Of a stretch of DNA of 16,114 nt, positions 1-8,042 are shown piece after piece. Each line of letters opens with the position of its first letter. Positions within the stretch are counted from its first letter, which is position 1. The DNA comes from Dehalococcoidales bacterium (GTDB lineage Bacteria; Chloroflexota; Dehalococcoidia; Dehalococcoidales; UBA2162). The stretch lies in assembly GCA_020354275.1 (NCBI GenBank), contig CP070645.1:1038570-1054683 (forward strand), read 5' to 3'. Position numbers and translations under genes: made by a program. Below the pieces are notes generated by a model. It had not been told where the DNA came from, ran no database searches, and saw only the letters and a program-made list of their open reading frames with translations.

Positions 1-722
1 ACCTTCATAAGAGCTTCAATGAGCATAAGGCGGTTAATGGTGTCTCTTTCACCATGTCAAAGGGTGAAATCTTCGGTCTTCTTGGCCCCAACGGGGCTGG
101 CAAAACAACGACGATACGGATGTTATCTACAGTGCTGGACCCGGACCGCGGTGAGATTACTATAGGTGGTTACTCCATTCACAGCAATGCTGATAAGGTC
201 CGTAGTATAATTGGCGTTTGTCCTCAGGAGCTTGCTCTGTATGAGGACTTCTCTGCCCTGGAAAACCTGGTCTTTTTCGGGCGGATGGTGGGCTTGAATG
301 GACGGGAAGCGCGTACTCAGGCGATGGCCAATCTGGAACTGATGGGTCTTACCGAAAGAAGAAAGGGCAGGGTAGAGAAGTTCTCCGGTGGTATGAAACG
401 GCGTATTAATCTGGCTATCGCCCTGATGGGTAGCCCGGAGCTTCTTTTTCTTGATGAGCCGACGGTGGGGATTGACCCGCAGTCACGGAATAATATCTAC
501 GAGACCATTAACGGTCTACGGGACAGGGGAATGACGATTTTATATACTACCCATTATATGGAGGAAGCTGACCGCCTCTGCGACCGGATTGCCATCATGG
601 ATGGGGGGCAGATAATTGCCATGGCTTCCCCAGATGGTTTGAAAAGCCAGATCGGCGACCCTGATAAGGTAACCCTGGAAGACGTTTTCCTGAAACTAAC
701 TGGAAGAAGCCTTCGGGACTAA
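1..722 (+). CDS. ABC exporter ATP-binding protein, 5' end outside the window
   Basis: This is the nucleotide-binding subunit of an ABC-2 type exporter; it would hydrolyse ATP on the cytoplasmic face to drive the two permeases that follow. The reading frame is open from nt 3 to the window edge. The residues before the first ATG (nt 54) read LHKSFNEHKAVNGVSFT, a typical ABC A-loop region, so that ATG is internal and the true start lies upstream. Visible motifs are Walker A GPNGAGKTT (about nt 84-110), the Q-loop in CPQELALYEDF, the signature FSGGMKRR (F instead of the usual L), Walker B LLFLDEPTVGID and the switch His in TTHYMEEAD. The protein ends shortly after the core domain, as in DrrA/CcmA-like ATPases. 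It is followed after 8 nt by the first permease, so the genes are co-transcribed. Substrate cannot be told from the sequence; multidrug or lipid-like export is usual for the family. Confidence 0.95.
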   Translation, partial: LHKSFNEHKAVNGVSFTMSKGEIFGLLGPNGAGKTTTIRMLSTVLDPDRGEITIGGYSIHSNADKVRSIIGVCPQELALYEDFSALENLVFFGRMVGLNGREARTQAMANLELMGLTERRKGRVEKFSGGMKRRINLAIALMGSPELLFLDEPTVGIDPQSRNNIYETINGLRDRGMTILYTTHYMEEADRLCDRIAIMDGGQIIAMASPDGLKSQIGDPDKVTLEDVFLKLTGRSLRD

Positions 723-730
723 AGGGATAA

Positions 731-1912
731 ATGACCAGAGCAATAGTAGTTGCCATGCGTGAGGTTCAGGCCTACCTGCGTGATAGGGGTGACCTGGCTT
801 TTAGCCTGCTCCTGCCGATAGTCACTTTTGCCCTGATCTATGGTGCCTTTGGCGGGTCGGGCATGTTCCACGGTACCGCTTATATTGTTAATGAAGACGG
901 GCAAGGGGCCTATGCCACTCTTCTCATAGACAAGCTCGATGAGATGGATAGCCTGGATGTTGAATTGCTGACGATGAAGCAGGCTACATCCAAGCTGGAG
1001 AGGTCTGACCTTCAAATGGTGATTCATATACCGGATGGCTTTTCCAGCCGATTGGCCTCTGACCAGCCGGCGCAGCTCATTTTTAAACAGAGGGGTAATG
1101 GCGGACAGGAGGGCCAGATAGTAGCCAGTCTGGTTCGCGGTGCCATCGAGGAGATAAACCGTGAATTTCAGGTCAAGCAACAGGTCATTCAAGCCCTTAA
1201 AGATACTGATATCTTATCAGCTGGTATAGAACTCACCGTGCAGGAGTTTATCGACCGGGAAAGCGAGTATCCCCTCATAGGGATTAATGCCAGGACGGTG
1301 GGCAGTAAACCAGACCCGGTCAATGAGTACCTGCCCGGTATTATCACCATGTATGTCCTTTTTGCCATCACTCTCGGTGCCAGGGTCATCGTTGAGGAAC
1401 GGAGAAAGGGAACGCTGGAACGCCTGCTAACCACCCGGCTCACCGGTGGAGAGCTCTTTGTTGGTAAGTTCCTGGCCAATATTATGCGGGGTTTTGTCCA
1501 GACTGTAATATTACTGGTTCTGGGCTATATCGTCTTCCAGATTTTCACCCCGCTTTCTTTCCTGGAATGCCTGGTAATCACCCTTGTTTTTGCCGCTGCG
1601 GCCAGTGCCCTGGGGATGGTCATCGCCTCAATTGCCCGTAGCGAAGATGGGGCTACCTGGGTGGCTGTTTTAATCACCATGAGTATGGTAATGATCGGCG
1701 GTACCTTCTTCCCGATACAGGAAGGTACCACGCTGGAGATTATCAGCCGTGCATCATTAAATACCTATGCCAATAGTGCCTTCAGTACCATAATAACCGA
1801 TGGGGGGTCGTTGGCTGATGCGGCTCTGGATATCGGGATACTGGCGGGCGTGGCCGTAGTAGGCTTGGTCCTCAGTCGATTTCTTTTCAGGGCGGTACCC
1901 GGAGGTAAGTAG
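731..1912 (+). CDS. ABC-2 type permease (first of a pair)
   Basis: A membrane subunit of the ABC exporter, 393 residues. It has the ABC-2 layout: one N-terminal membrane segment (about residues 22-42), a large extracytoplasmic domain (about 43-200), then about five more segments (roughly 203-221, 247-275, 280-300, 312-330 and 362-385). Between the second and third segments is the cytoplasmic coupling stretch VEERRKGTLERLL, a hallmark of ABC-2 permeases that contacts the ATPase. The ATG at 731 is preceded by AAAGGG, 4 nt away, which is rather close; the family-like N-terminus (MTRAIVVAMREVQAYLRDRGD) still supports this start. It lies 8 nt after the ATPase and 6 nt before a second permease of the same fold, so the transporter is probably a heterodimer of permeases over an ATPase dimer. 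Substrate unknown. Confidence 0.92.
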   Translation: MTRAIVVAMREVQAYLRDRGDLAFSLLLPIVTFALIYGAFGGSGMFHGTAYIVNEDGQGAYATLLIDKLDEMDSLDVELLTMKQATSKLERSDLQMVIHIPDGFSSRLASDQPAQLIFKQRGNGGQEGQIVASLVRGAIEEINREFQVKQQVIQALKDTDILSAGIELTVQEFIDRESEYPLIGINARTVGSKPDPVNEYLPGIITMYVLFAITLGARVIVEERRKGTLERLLTTRLTGGELFVGKFLANIMRGFVQTVILLVLGYIVFQIFTPLSFLECLVITLVFAAAASALGMVIASIARSEDGATWVAVLITMSMVMIGGTFFPIQEGTTLEIISRASLNTYANSAFSTIITDGGSLADAALDIGILAGVAVVGLVLSRFLFRAVPGGK

Positions 1913-1918
1913 ATAGTT

Positions 1919-3166
1919 ATGAGACAGCTAAGCAATATCTGGTTCATTGCCCTGAAGGAATTAAGGCTTTTTGTTACTGACCGGATAACCGTGTTTATGT
2001 TTATCATTTTCCCGTTCCTCTTCGTCGCTCTGTTCAATTACCTGCTGGCCGGGGTGGGTAGTGAGGACGACAGGCTGGAACTGCATATACTTACACTGGA
2101 GGAAGTCGGTGGTATCAGCCACTCCATAATTGCCGCTATGGAAACCAAGGATGTCTCTCAACTCCGGGATGGTGAGCCGATGATAGTCTGGGATAAGGAC
2201 TACGATGCTGCCCTCAAGGCCGTTGAAGATAAAGAACTGAATGGCTTTCTGGTCTTTCCCGAGGATTTCACCGAGGGGGTGCTGATGGGCTACGGGGCTG
2301 AGATTGAGGTGGTGACCAACCCCGAATCCCCCTATGCTGCTGCCGCCCTTTATGGCCTGGCCAGTAGTATTGCGTCCCAGGTCGGTTCGCAGCATGTCGC
2401 TAGCAGTGCTGTTATTGCATTGCTGGTGGAAGAGGGGATGGCTAGCGGTGGGGATATGACTGATATCGGCTGGGTGATACAGCAACTGTTCAGTGACCCG
2501 GATTTCTTCGGTAATTCTCAGTCGCTGATATCACTGGGGATAGACAAAGTGGGAGAGGTTGAGGCAGAAGAGCCATCCAATTTCGTTATTCCCGGTTATT
2601 TGGTTATGTTTGTCTTTTTTGCTGCAGCCTTGTCAGCGGAGAGGATAGTCCGTGAGCGTCAGAACCACACCTTGGAACGGCTGCTGACCAGTACGGTACG
2701 GCGTGAATCGTTGCTGGGCGGTATCCTTGTCGGCACGGCGGCCAAGGGTCTGGTGCAGATAGCCATATTCTGGACGGTGGGCATCCTTGCCTTCAATTTA
2801 GACCTGGGGTTGTCTCCGGCGGCGGTAATAATCTTATCCATCCTTATGGTAATCATGTCTTCCGCCTTCGGTGTTATGCTGGCCACCCTGGTAAGGACCG
2901 AGCGCAGCGCCGGTTCCATCGGCGTGCTGGCTTCTCTGATACTGGCACCCCTCGGCGGTTGCTGGTGGCCTTTATTTATCGTTCCCCAGTGGATGCAGTT
3001 CCTGGCCAAGCTGACTCCCCACGGCTGGGCGAATACTGGTTTTAACAAGATAATGCTTTTCGGTGCTGAATTTGGTGATGTTGTTCCGGAGATGCTGGTT
3101 CTTCTCGGCTTTGCAGTACTTTTTTCTGTGATCGGTATCTGGCGGTTCCGCACCAGCGCTGTTTAA
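1919..3166 (+). CDS. ABC-2 type permease (second of a pair)
   Basis: The second membrane subunit of the exporter, 415 residues, a diverged paralogue of the upstream permease. It has an N-terminal membrane segment (about residues 22-44, rich in Phe), an extracytoplasmic domain of about 180 residues, and a C-terminal membrane bundle beginning near residue 222. The coupling motif is VRERQNHTLERLL, matching EERRKGTLERLL in the partner. The start ATG at 1919 has GGAGGT 12 nt upstream, inside the last codons of the first permease, which suggests translational coupling. It is the last gene of the + strand unit and converges on tyrA, with only 41 nt between the two stop codons and no clear intrinsic terminator in that gap. 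The duplicated permeases suggest a heterodimeric channel; the transported compound cannot be inferred. Confidence 0.92.
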   Translation: MRQLSNIWFIALKELRLFVTDRITVFMFIIFPFLFVALFNYLLAGVGSEDDRLELHILTLEEVGGISHSIIAAMETKDVSQLRDGEPMIVWDKDYDAALKAVEDKELNGFLVFPEDFTEGVLMGYGAEIEVVTNPESPYAAAALYGLASSIASQVGSQHVASSAVIALLVEEGMASGGDMTDIGWVIQQLFSDPDFFGNSQSLISLGIDKVGEVEAEEPSNFVIPGYLVMFVFFAAALSAERIVRERQNHTLERLLTSTVRRESLLGGILVGTAAKGLVQIAIFWTVGILAFNLDLGLSPAAVIILSILMVIMSSAFGVMLATLVRTERSAGSIGVLASLILAPLGGCWWPLFIVPQWMQFLAKLTPHGWANTGFNKIMLFGAEFGDVVPEMLVLLGFAVLFSVIGIWRFRTSAV

Positions 3167-3207
3167 GTGGAGGGCAATTAAAGCTTTTCGGGGTGGGCGA
3201 CAGTTTA

Positions 3208-4077
3208 TTATTTCCCCAGAAGCCGGTACATGTTTTGGTAGGCTTTGCTGAAGTCCGGGTCATTCTTCTCCAGACCTTCTTTTAAGACATTCATTCTGCT
3301 TATGAATTCAGCGCTGTTTCTGCTTTTAACCATTTCGGCCCACGTTCTGGCGTTTTCCAGGAATAGTCTTTCAATATCGGTTATCCCGGGCAGGTTCATC
3401 TGGAGCGACGCGTATAACTCCGGGTCCTCCGATATGACACTTTCCACGAAGGTCAACAATACTTTATAGGTACTCCCGCTGACTGCTTCCAGCTGTTTTA
3501 GCCTGCCAAAGCTGAGCAGGGTATCGGCGGAAACAATGGCGATAAAGTGAGATAGCCCCAGGATGAAAGCCATCATCTCATCGTGTTCCTGCGGCGACAT
3601 CAGGGTAACCCGGGCCTCCCGTGATGTCAGGTACTGCCTGGCTTTTTCAGCGAGGTCGTTTTCCTCCGGGCTGGTGGGTGTCAGGACGAAGTTCTGGTTC
3701 CGGATGTCCCTGGCGCCGGGCCCGAATACCGGGTGTGTCCCCAGCACCAGCCCAGTTTTCATATATTTATGCATTATCGCCGTGGGAAATACTTTTACTG
3801 ATGTAATGTCTGTGACGATTTGCCCGGGCTTAAGGCAGGGCTGGAGCTGTTTGATAACGGCCTCGAAATGATCCAACGGCACCGATACTATTACCAGATC
3901 AGCCGTGCCGGTGGCGGTAAAGTCGGTAGTGGCTTCAACACTGCCCAGCTGTTCCCGTGCCGCCAGCAGCTTCTCCTCGTTTCTGCCGATAATTATTACC
4001 TCGTTGCCATCCTTAATCAAGAAATCAGCGAACCACCGTCCCATTTTCCCGGAGCCGCCGATTATGGCTACCTTCAA
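3208..4077 (-). CDS. tyrA: prephenate (or arogenate) dehydrogenase
   Basis: Catalyses oxidative decarboxylation of prephenate to 4-hydroxyphenylpyruvate (or arogenate to tyrosine), the committed step to tyrosine; cytoplasmic. 289 residues. The N-terminal Rossmann domain begins MKVAIIGGSGKMGRWF with the dinucleotide loop GGSGKMG at residues 7-13. The family motif GTHPVFGPG lies at 113-121, with the His expected to contact substrate at 115, and HDEMMAF plus LSHF (about 165-178) form the start of the helical dimerisation domain. No ACT or chorismate mutase domain is fused, so Tyr feedback through an ACT domain is not expected. At the end of beta-2 the usual acidic NAD-selecting residue is not obvious (IIIGRNEEK), which may favour NADP+; this is an inference. 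The start is TTG at 4077, with GAGGG 7 nt upstream overlapping the pheA stop; the genes are 10 nt apart. It is the last gene of the aro operon. Confidence 0.93.
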   Translation of the reverse strand: MKVAIIGGSGKMGRWFADFLIKDGNEVIIIGRNEEKLLAAREQLGSVEATTDFTATGTADLVIVSVPLDHFEAVIKQLQPCLKPGQIVTDITSVKVFPTAIMHKYMKTGLVLGTHPVFGPGARDIRNQNFVLTPTSPEENDLAEKARQYLTSREARVTLMSPQEHDEMMAFILGLSHFIAIVSADTLLSFGRLKQLEAVSGSTYKVLLTFVESVISEDPELYASLQMNLPGITDIERLFLENARTWAEMVKSRNSAEFISRMNVLKEGLEKNDPDFSKAYQNMYRLLGK

Positions 4078-4087
4078 CTACTTACCC

Positions 4088-5164
4088 TCACAGCTTGGCA
4101 TTTGACCTGGGGTAGGACCCCAGCACCTTGACGAAGATCGAGTCCCTTTCCAGTTTATCCAGGGATTTACGGGCAGCTTCATCTTCACGATGACCCTCGA
4201 AGTCCAGGTAAAAGTTATATTCCCAGGGTTTTTGCCTGGTGGGTCTGGACTCAATCTTGGTTAGGTTGATATTATTAGAGGCTAGTTCAGACAGAAAATC
4301 GTATAGCGCCCCCGGTCTGTGCTTGACCGAGAAGACGATTGATGTTTTGTCGTTTCCTGATGGTGCAGAGTCCTGCTTGGCCAGAATAAAGAAGCGGGTG
4401 AAGTTATTGGCGTTGTCCTCGATTTCCCGGGCGATTATCTGCATACCGTAGATTTCAGCAGCCCTGGTGCTGGCGATGGCGGCGCCATCGGTGATGCCCA
4501 TCTCTTTTATCATTTTTACGCTGCCGGCAGTATCATAAGTGGGTATTATCTCAAGGTTCAGATGCCTTAAAAAAGCCTGGCATTGACCGAGTGCCTGAGG
4601 GTGGGAGTAGACCTTTTTAATCAGGTCCAGCCGTGCCTGGGGGTTGGCTATAAGGCAGTGGGCAATCCGGAGTTCCGTTTCGCCGCATACCCTGAGGCTG
4701 GAGTCAAGAAGGAGGTCATATACCCGGCTGATGCTCCCCTCCAGTGAATTCTCGATTGGCACGATACCGAACTGCGCTTCTCCCTGTTCTACCACCCGGA
4801 AGACTTCATCGAGGCTCTCGCAGGGCTTGACCTGTACCGAGGGGCCGAAAAAGCTGGAAGCAGCAGCTTCGCTGTAGGCACCGATCTCACCCTGAAAAGC
4901 GATTATCATTCCCTGTACGCTCTTGGACATGTTCACTATCTGACGGTAAATGCTATCAATATCTTCCTGGTCCAGGTTCTCTTCCCGAGCAACCCTTCTG
5001 ATGTTTTCCAGGACTCTACTCTCTCTCTCGGTATCCTCGATTTGCTTTCCTTGTTTGTTTTTCTCCCGGCCGATTTCCCGGACAATCTTTATCCTCTCGG
5101 ATATCAGTTTAACTATCCGAGCATCGGTTTCATCTATCTTCCTTCGCAGGTCCTCCAGGCTCAT
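4088..5164 (-). CDS. pheA: bifunctional chorismate mutase / prephenate dehydratase (P-protein)
   Basis: Converts chorismate to prephenate and then to phenylpyruvate, the precursor of phenylalanine. 358 residues in three domains. An AroQ-type chorismate mutase helix bundle covers about 1-85 (LRRKIDETDARIVKL, then REIGREK). The prephenate dehydratase domain covers about 87-265, opening with AFQGEIGAYSEAA and containing ENSLEGS (138-144) and the catalytic TRF motif at 256-258. A C-terminal ACT domain (about 275-355) carries GALY (285-288) and ESRP (305-308), the two Phe-binding motifs, so feedback inhibition by phenylalanine is expected. Length and order match the family P-protein. The ATG at 5164 has GGAGG 8 nt upstream. 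It sits between aroC (27 nt gap) and tyrA (10 nt gap), at the chorismate branch point. It is probably the only chorismate mutase in this cluster and would also supply prephenate to TyrA. Confidence 0.97.
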   Translation of the reverse strand: MSLEDLRRKIDETDARIVKLISERIKIVREIGREKNKQGKQIEDTERESRVLENIRRVAREENLDQEDIDSIYRQIVNMSKSVQGMIIAFQGEIGAYSEAAASSFFGPSVQVKPCESLDEVFRVVEQGEAQFGIVPIENSLEGSISRVYDLLLDSSLRVCGETELRIAHCLIANPQARLDLIKKVYSHPQALGQCQAFLRHLNLEIIPTYDTAGSVKMIKEMGITDGAAIASTRAAEIYGMQIIAREIEDNANNFTRFFILAKQDSAPSGNDKTSIVFSVKHRPGALYDFLSELASNNINLTKIESRPTRQKPWEYNFYLDFEGHREDEAARKSLDKLERDSIFVKVLGSYPRSNAKL

Positions 5165-5191
5165 TTTAATAACCTCCGGGACATTATCTAA

Positions 5192-6289
5192 TTATGATAC
5201 TCCGTTAATAACCTTTGGGATAAGCCCTGCCCTGATGGCAAAATCGCAGAGGGTTATCGCCATCATTGCCTCGACAGCGGGGACGGCCCGGGGCACGATA
5301 CAGGCATCGTGCCTGCCCCTGACTTCCAGTACGGCACCCTCCATGGTCTTGATGTTGATCGTTTCCTGGCTGTGAGCTATGGAGGATGTTGGCTTCACCA
5401 CGGCTCTGACCACAACCGGCATCCCGTTGCTGATACCGCCGAGTATGCCACCGGCATTGTTGCTGGCGGTGATAACTCTGCCGTTCTGGACAATAAACGG
5501 GTCATTGTTCTCCGAGCCTTTTTTAGTGGCTGCTGAGAAGCCGGAGCCGAACTCGACACCCTTTACTGCCGGGATGGCGAAAATTGCTTTGGCCAGGTCG
5601 CCCTCGAGGGTGTCAAAGACCGGTTCACCCAGTCCGACCGGCACATTGAGGGCGATGCCTTCGATAATCCCGCCCAAGCTGTCGCCTTCGCCTTTGACCC
5701 TCTCAATCATTCTCAGCATCTCTTCAGCGGTTTCAGGGTCGGCGCATTTCAACGAGTTTGTATTTATATTTTTTCTGATATCACCGGGATCTCTCGGCCT
5801 GGCCTTGATTCCTCCGATCTCAACAGTATGAGCCAGGACTTCGGTTCCAATCAAGGCCAGCAGTTTTTTAGCTATCGCTCCCGCCATGATAAACGTGGCC
5901 GTTATTCTTCCCGAGAACCTGCCCCCACCCCTGAAATCGTTGTATCCCCCGTACTTCATAAAGGCGGTGTAATCGGCATGCCCCGGCCGCAGCAGGTGTC
6001 TGATTCTTTCGTACTCGCTGGAGTCAACGTCCCTGTTCCATATCAGAAGGCCAATGGGCGCACTGGTGGTGTGCTGGTCAAAAACCCCGGAGAGAATCTC
6101 AACCTTTTCTTCCTCGGCGCGTGTGGTCGCTGCCGGACCGGTCGGCCTCCTCTGGTCAACTTCACGCTGGATATCCTGCTCGGTCAGCGGCAGTCCGGCC
6201 GGGCACCCGTCTACAACAACGCCAATACACGGTCCGTGGCTTTCACCAAAGCTGGTGATGGTAAAAATCCTGCCCAAGCTGCTTTCCAT
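5192..6289 (-). CDS. aroC: chorismate synthase
   Basis: Converts 5-enolpyruvylshikimate 3-phosphate to chorismate by 1,4-anti elimination of phosphate using reduced FMN; the last common step of the aromatic pathway. 365 residues, normal family length. Seen in the sequence: the N-terminal GESHGPCIGVVVDG block with catalytic-type His18, QRRPTGP (47-52), RPGHADYT with the second conserved His at 104, the GGGRFSGR loop, SNNAGGILGG and the C-terminal RGRHDACIVPRA. The reading SGRITA replaces the more common SARETA of proteobacterial enzymes. No flavin reductase domain is fused, so it depends on reduced FMN from elsewhere. The ATG at 6289 has GAGG 9 nt upstream, placed across the stop codon of the acetyltransferase gene 6 nt before it, so translation is probably coupled. 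It lies 27 nt before pheA. Confidence 0.97.
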   Translation of the reverse strand: MESSLGRIFTITSFGESHGPCIGVVVDGCPAGLPLTEQDIQREVDQRRPTGPAATTRAEEEKVEILSGVFDQHTTSAPIGLLIWNRDVDSSEYERIRHLLRPGHADYTAFMKYGGYNDFRGGGRFSGRITATFIMAGAIAKKLLALIGTEVLAHTVEIGGIKARPRDPGDIRKNINTNSLKCADPETAEEMLRMIERVKGEGDSLGGIIEGIALNVPVGLGEPVFDTLEGDLAKAIFAIPAVKGVEFGSGFSAATKKGSENNDPFIVQNGRVITASNNAGGILGGISNGMPVVVRAVVKPTSSIAHSQETINIKTMEGAVLEVRGRHDACIVPRAVPAVEAMMAITLCDFAIRAGLIPKVINGVS

Positions 6290-6295
6290 CCGGCT

Positions 6296-6787
6296 TCACC
6301 TCGATAATACCTTGATATAGATTGCGCATGGATTACCCGGTTCCCAGCCGGGGTAAGGGTCAATTGTATCCAGGTGGATAAATCCCGCCTTTTCGTAGAA
6401 GCGGCGGGTCTTCTCATAAGGTAGATAATCAGCGTCAGGAGAGAGTGTTTTGACCTCTATAACTTCAATCCCCTTAGAACTAAAATCGCAGGCAACGCGG
6501 TCAACCAGCGCCGTACCAATTCCCTGGCGCTGGAATTCCGGTTTCACCGCAATCCATGAGATTTCAGCAACATTATTATTTTTTAGGTCCATTACCGTAA
6601 AACCAACCACTTCATTCATGTGTGTGGCAACATAAAGCACCTGGCTGGCAATGTCCTGGCCCATCCTGGTGATGGCGCTTTCCACGAAGTATTCATCCAG
6701 CTGCCAGGCAATTGCCAGGCATGCAGTAATGTTTTCCTCGTTTCCGGAGCCGGTTATCACTAATTGCTGCATTATGCTATTCGTCAT
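6296..6787 (-). CDS. GNAT-family N-acetyltransferase inside the aro operon
   Basis: A single-domain GNAT protein of 163 residues that would transfer an acetyl group from acetyl-CoA to an amine; the substrate is unknown. The acetyl-CoA-binding motif A reads VKPEFQRQGIGTALVDR (81-97), with the R-Q-G-I-G-T pyrophosphate loop at 87-92. Motif B is recognisable as TRRFYEKAGF (127-136). The start ATG at 6787 lies inside the last codons of aroA (11-nt overlap) with AGGA about 9 nt upstream, so translation is tightly coupled to aroA. The gene ends 6 nt before aroC. A GNAT gene is not a normal part of the shikimate pathway, but its position between steps 6 and 7 and the coupling show that it is made in step with them. 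A role in acetylating an aromatic intermediate or amino acid, or a protein target such as RimI-like activity, is possible but unsupported. Confidence 0.88.
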   Translation of the reverse strand: MTNSIMQQLVITGSGNEENITACLAIAWQLDEYFVESAITRMGQDIASQVLYVATHMNEVVGFTVMDLKNNNVAEISWIAVKPEFQRQGIGTALVDRVACDFSSKGIEVIEVKTLSPDADYLPYEKTRRFYEKAGFIHLDTIDPYPGWEPGNPCAIYIKVLSR

Positions 6788-8042
6788 TCAAATCTATCCT
6801 GCCACCCAGGCTTTTCAGTGTGTCCCAGAATTCGGGGTATGTCTTGGCGACGCACTCGGCCTCGTTGATTACAATATCGCCGGCGACGGTGCCCAGCAGG
6901 CTGAAGGCCATGGCTATGCGGTGGTCATTGTGGCTGTTTATTTCCGCACCCCTGACCGGCGAACCGGTAATTATCAGCCTGTTGCTATCTTCGGTGGCTT
7001 TTATCCCCATCGCCTCCAGGCCTTCCCTCAAGGCAGATACCCGGTCTGATTCCTTTATACGGGTCCTTTCGATCCCGGTAAACTCACTGGTTCCTTCAGC
7101 GGCAGCGGCCAGGACGGCCATGGTCGGCAGAAGGTCAGTGCTTTCGGTCAAATCGGCCCTGATTGCCTTCAGCCCCGACTTTTTTACCGTTACCGAGTTT
7201 TTACCGATTTTAACTGAAGACCCCATATCTTTCAATAATTTTATTATGATACTATCACCCTGTAGGCTTTGGGTGTTAAGATTTTCGACCTTAACCTCTC
7301 CGCTCAGAGCTCCTAAAGCCAGCAGGTATGAAGCCGACGACCAGTCCCCTTCCACGGTATATTTGCCGGTCCGGTAGGTCTGCTTTTCTATTTCGAATTC
7401 CCTGAATGCCCGGTCAGACTTGATGTTGATTCCAAAGTTCCGCAGGCATTCCATAGTCATCGTAACATAGGGTTGTGACTCCAGCGGTGTAGTCAGTCTT
7501 ATTCTGACGCCTTCGTCAGCAAAGGGTGAGATAAATAGCAGGGCTGATACATATTGCGAGCTTATGTTCCCCGGTAGCTCGGTGGTACCACCGGTTAGTC
7601 TGCCCCCATTCACGATGACCGGTTTTTCCTTACCCTGGTAGCGGCAGTCAACTCCCAGTTGCTTGAGCGCCTGGATAAGAGGCTCTATCGGTCTCTCTGC
7701 CAGTGATGGCGCTGAAGTCAGCCGGCATTCACCGGGGATAAGCGAGCTGATGGCCGCCATAAATCTTAGTGTTGCGCCTGATTCCCGGCAGAATAGCTCT
7801 GAAACAGGCTCAGTGAAACTGCCTCCCTTTACCAGCCACTGGTCCCGGTACTGGTCGATACTTATTCCAACCCTGCTCAGTACGTCCAGGGAGGCCTCGG
7901 TGTCATCCGAGGTCAGGGGGGCTATAATCTCACTTTCCCCTCTAGCCAGGGCGGCGCACATCAGGGCGCGGATGGTATAGCTTTTCGAGGACGGGGCAGC
8001 CACCTGCCCGCCTATTTCGCTTTTAGAAATCGAAGCTTTCAT
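6777..8042 (-). CDS. aroA: 3-phosphoshikimate 1-carboxyvinyltransferase (EPSP synthase)
   Basis: Transfers the enolpyruvyl group of PEP to shikimate 3-phosphate, step 6 of the pathway and the target of glyphosate. 421 residues, normal length. The N-terminal substrate motif SSKSYTIRAL (18-27) carries Lys20 and Ser21. The PEP loop is RESGATLRF (86-94). The catalytic Asp region is TDLLPTMAVLAA, followed by RIKESDR and NDHRIAMAF. Compared with the E. coli PEP loop (N-A-G-T-A-M-R-P), Gly96 is kept, but the positions equivalent to Thr97 and Pro101 are Ala and Phe, so glyphosate sensitivity may differ from class I enzymes; this is an inference. It overlaps aroK by 20 nt at its start and the GNAT gene by 11 nt at its end. 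Its own AAGGA lies only a few bases from the ATG at 8042, which points to translational coupling with aroK. Confidence 0.97.
   Translation of the reverse strand: MKASISKSEIGGQVAAPSSKSYTIRALMCAALARGESEIIAPLTSDDTEASLDVLSRVGISIDQYRDQWLVKGGSFTEPVSELFCRESGATLRFMAAISSLIPGECRLTSAPSLAERPIEPLIQALKQLGVDCRYQGKEKPVIVNGGRLTGGTTELPGNISSQYVSALLFISPFADEGVRIRLTTPLESQPYVTMTMECLRNFGINIKSDRAFREFEIEKQTYRTGKYTVEGDWSSASYLLALGALSGEVKVENLNTQSLQGDSIIIKLLKDMGSSVKIGKNSVTVKKSGLKAIRADLTESTDLLPTMAVLAAAAEGTSEFTGIERTRIKESDRVSALREGLEAMGIKATEDSNRLIITGSPVRGAEINSHNDHRIAMAFSLLGTVAGDIVINEAECVAKTYPEFWDTLKSLGGRIDLNDE

Noticed and set aside
719..1192. Long antisense reading frames opposite the permeases, aroA, aroC and thrS
   Set aside because: They lie entirely within strongly conserved genes, have no family motifs and no ribosome-binding sites that stand out, so they are shadows of the real frames.
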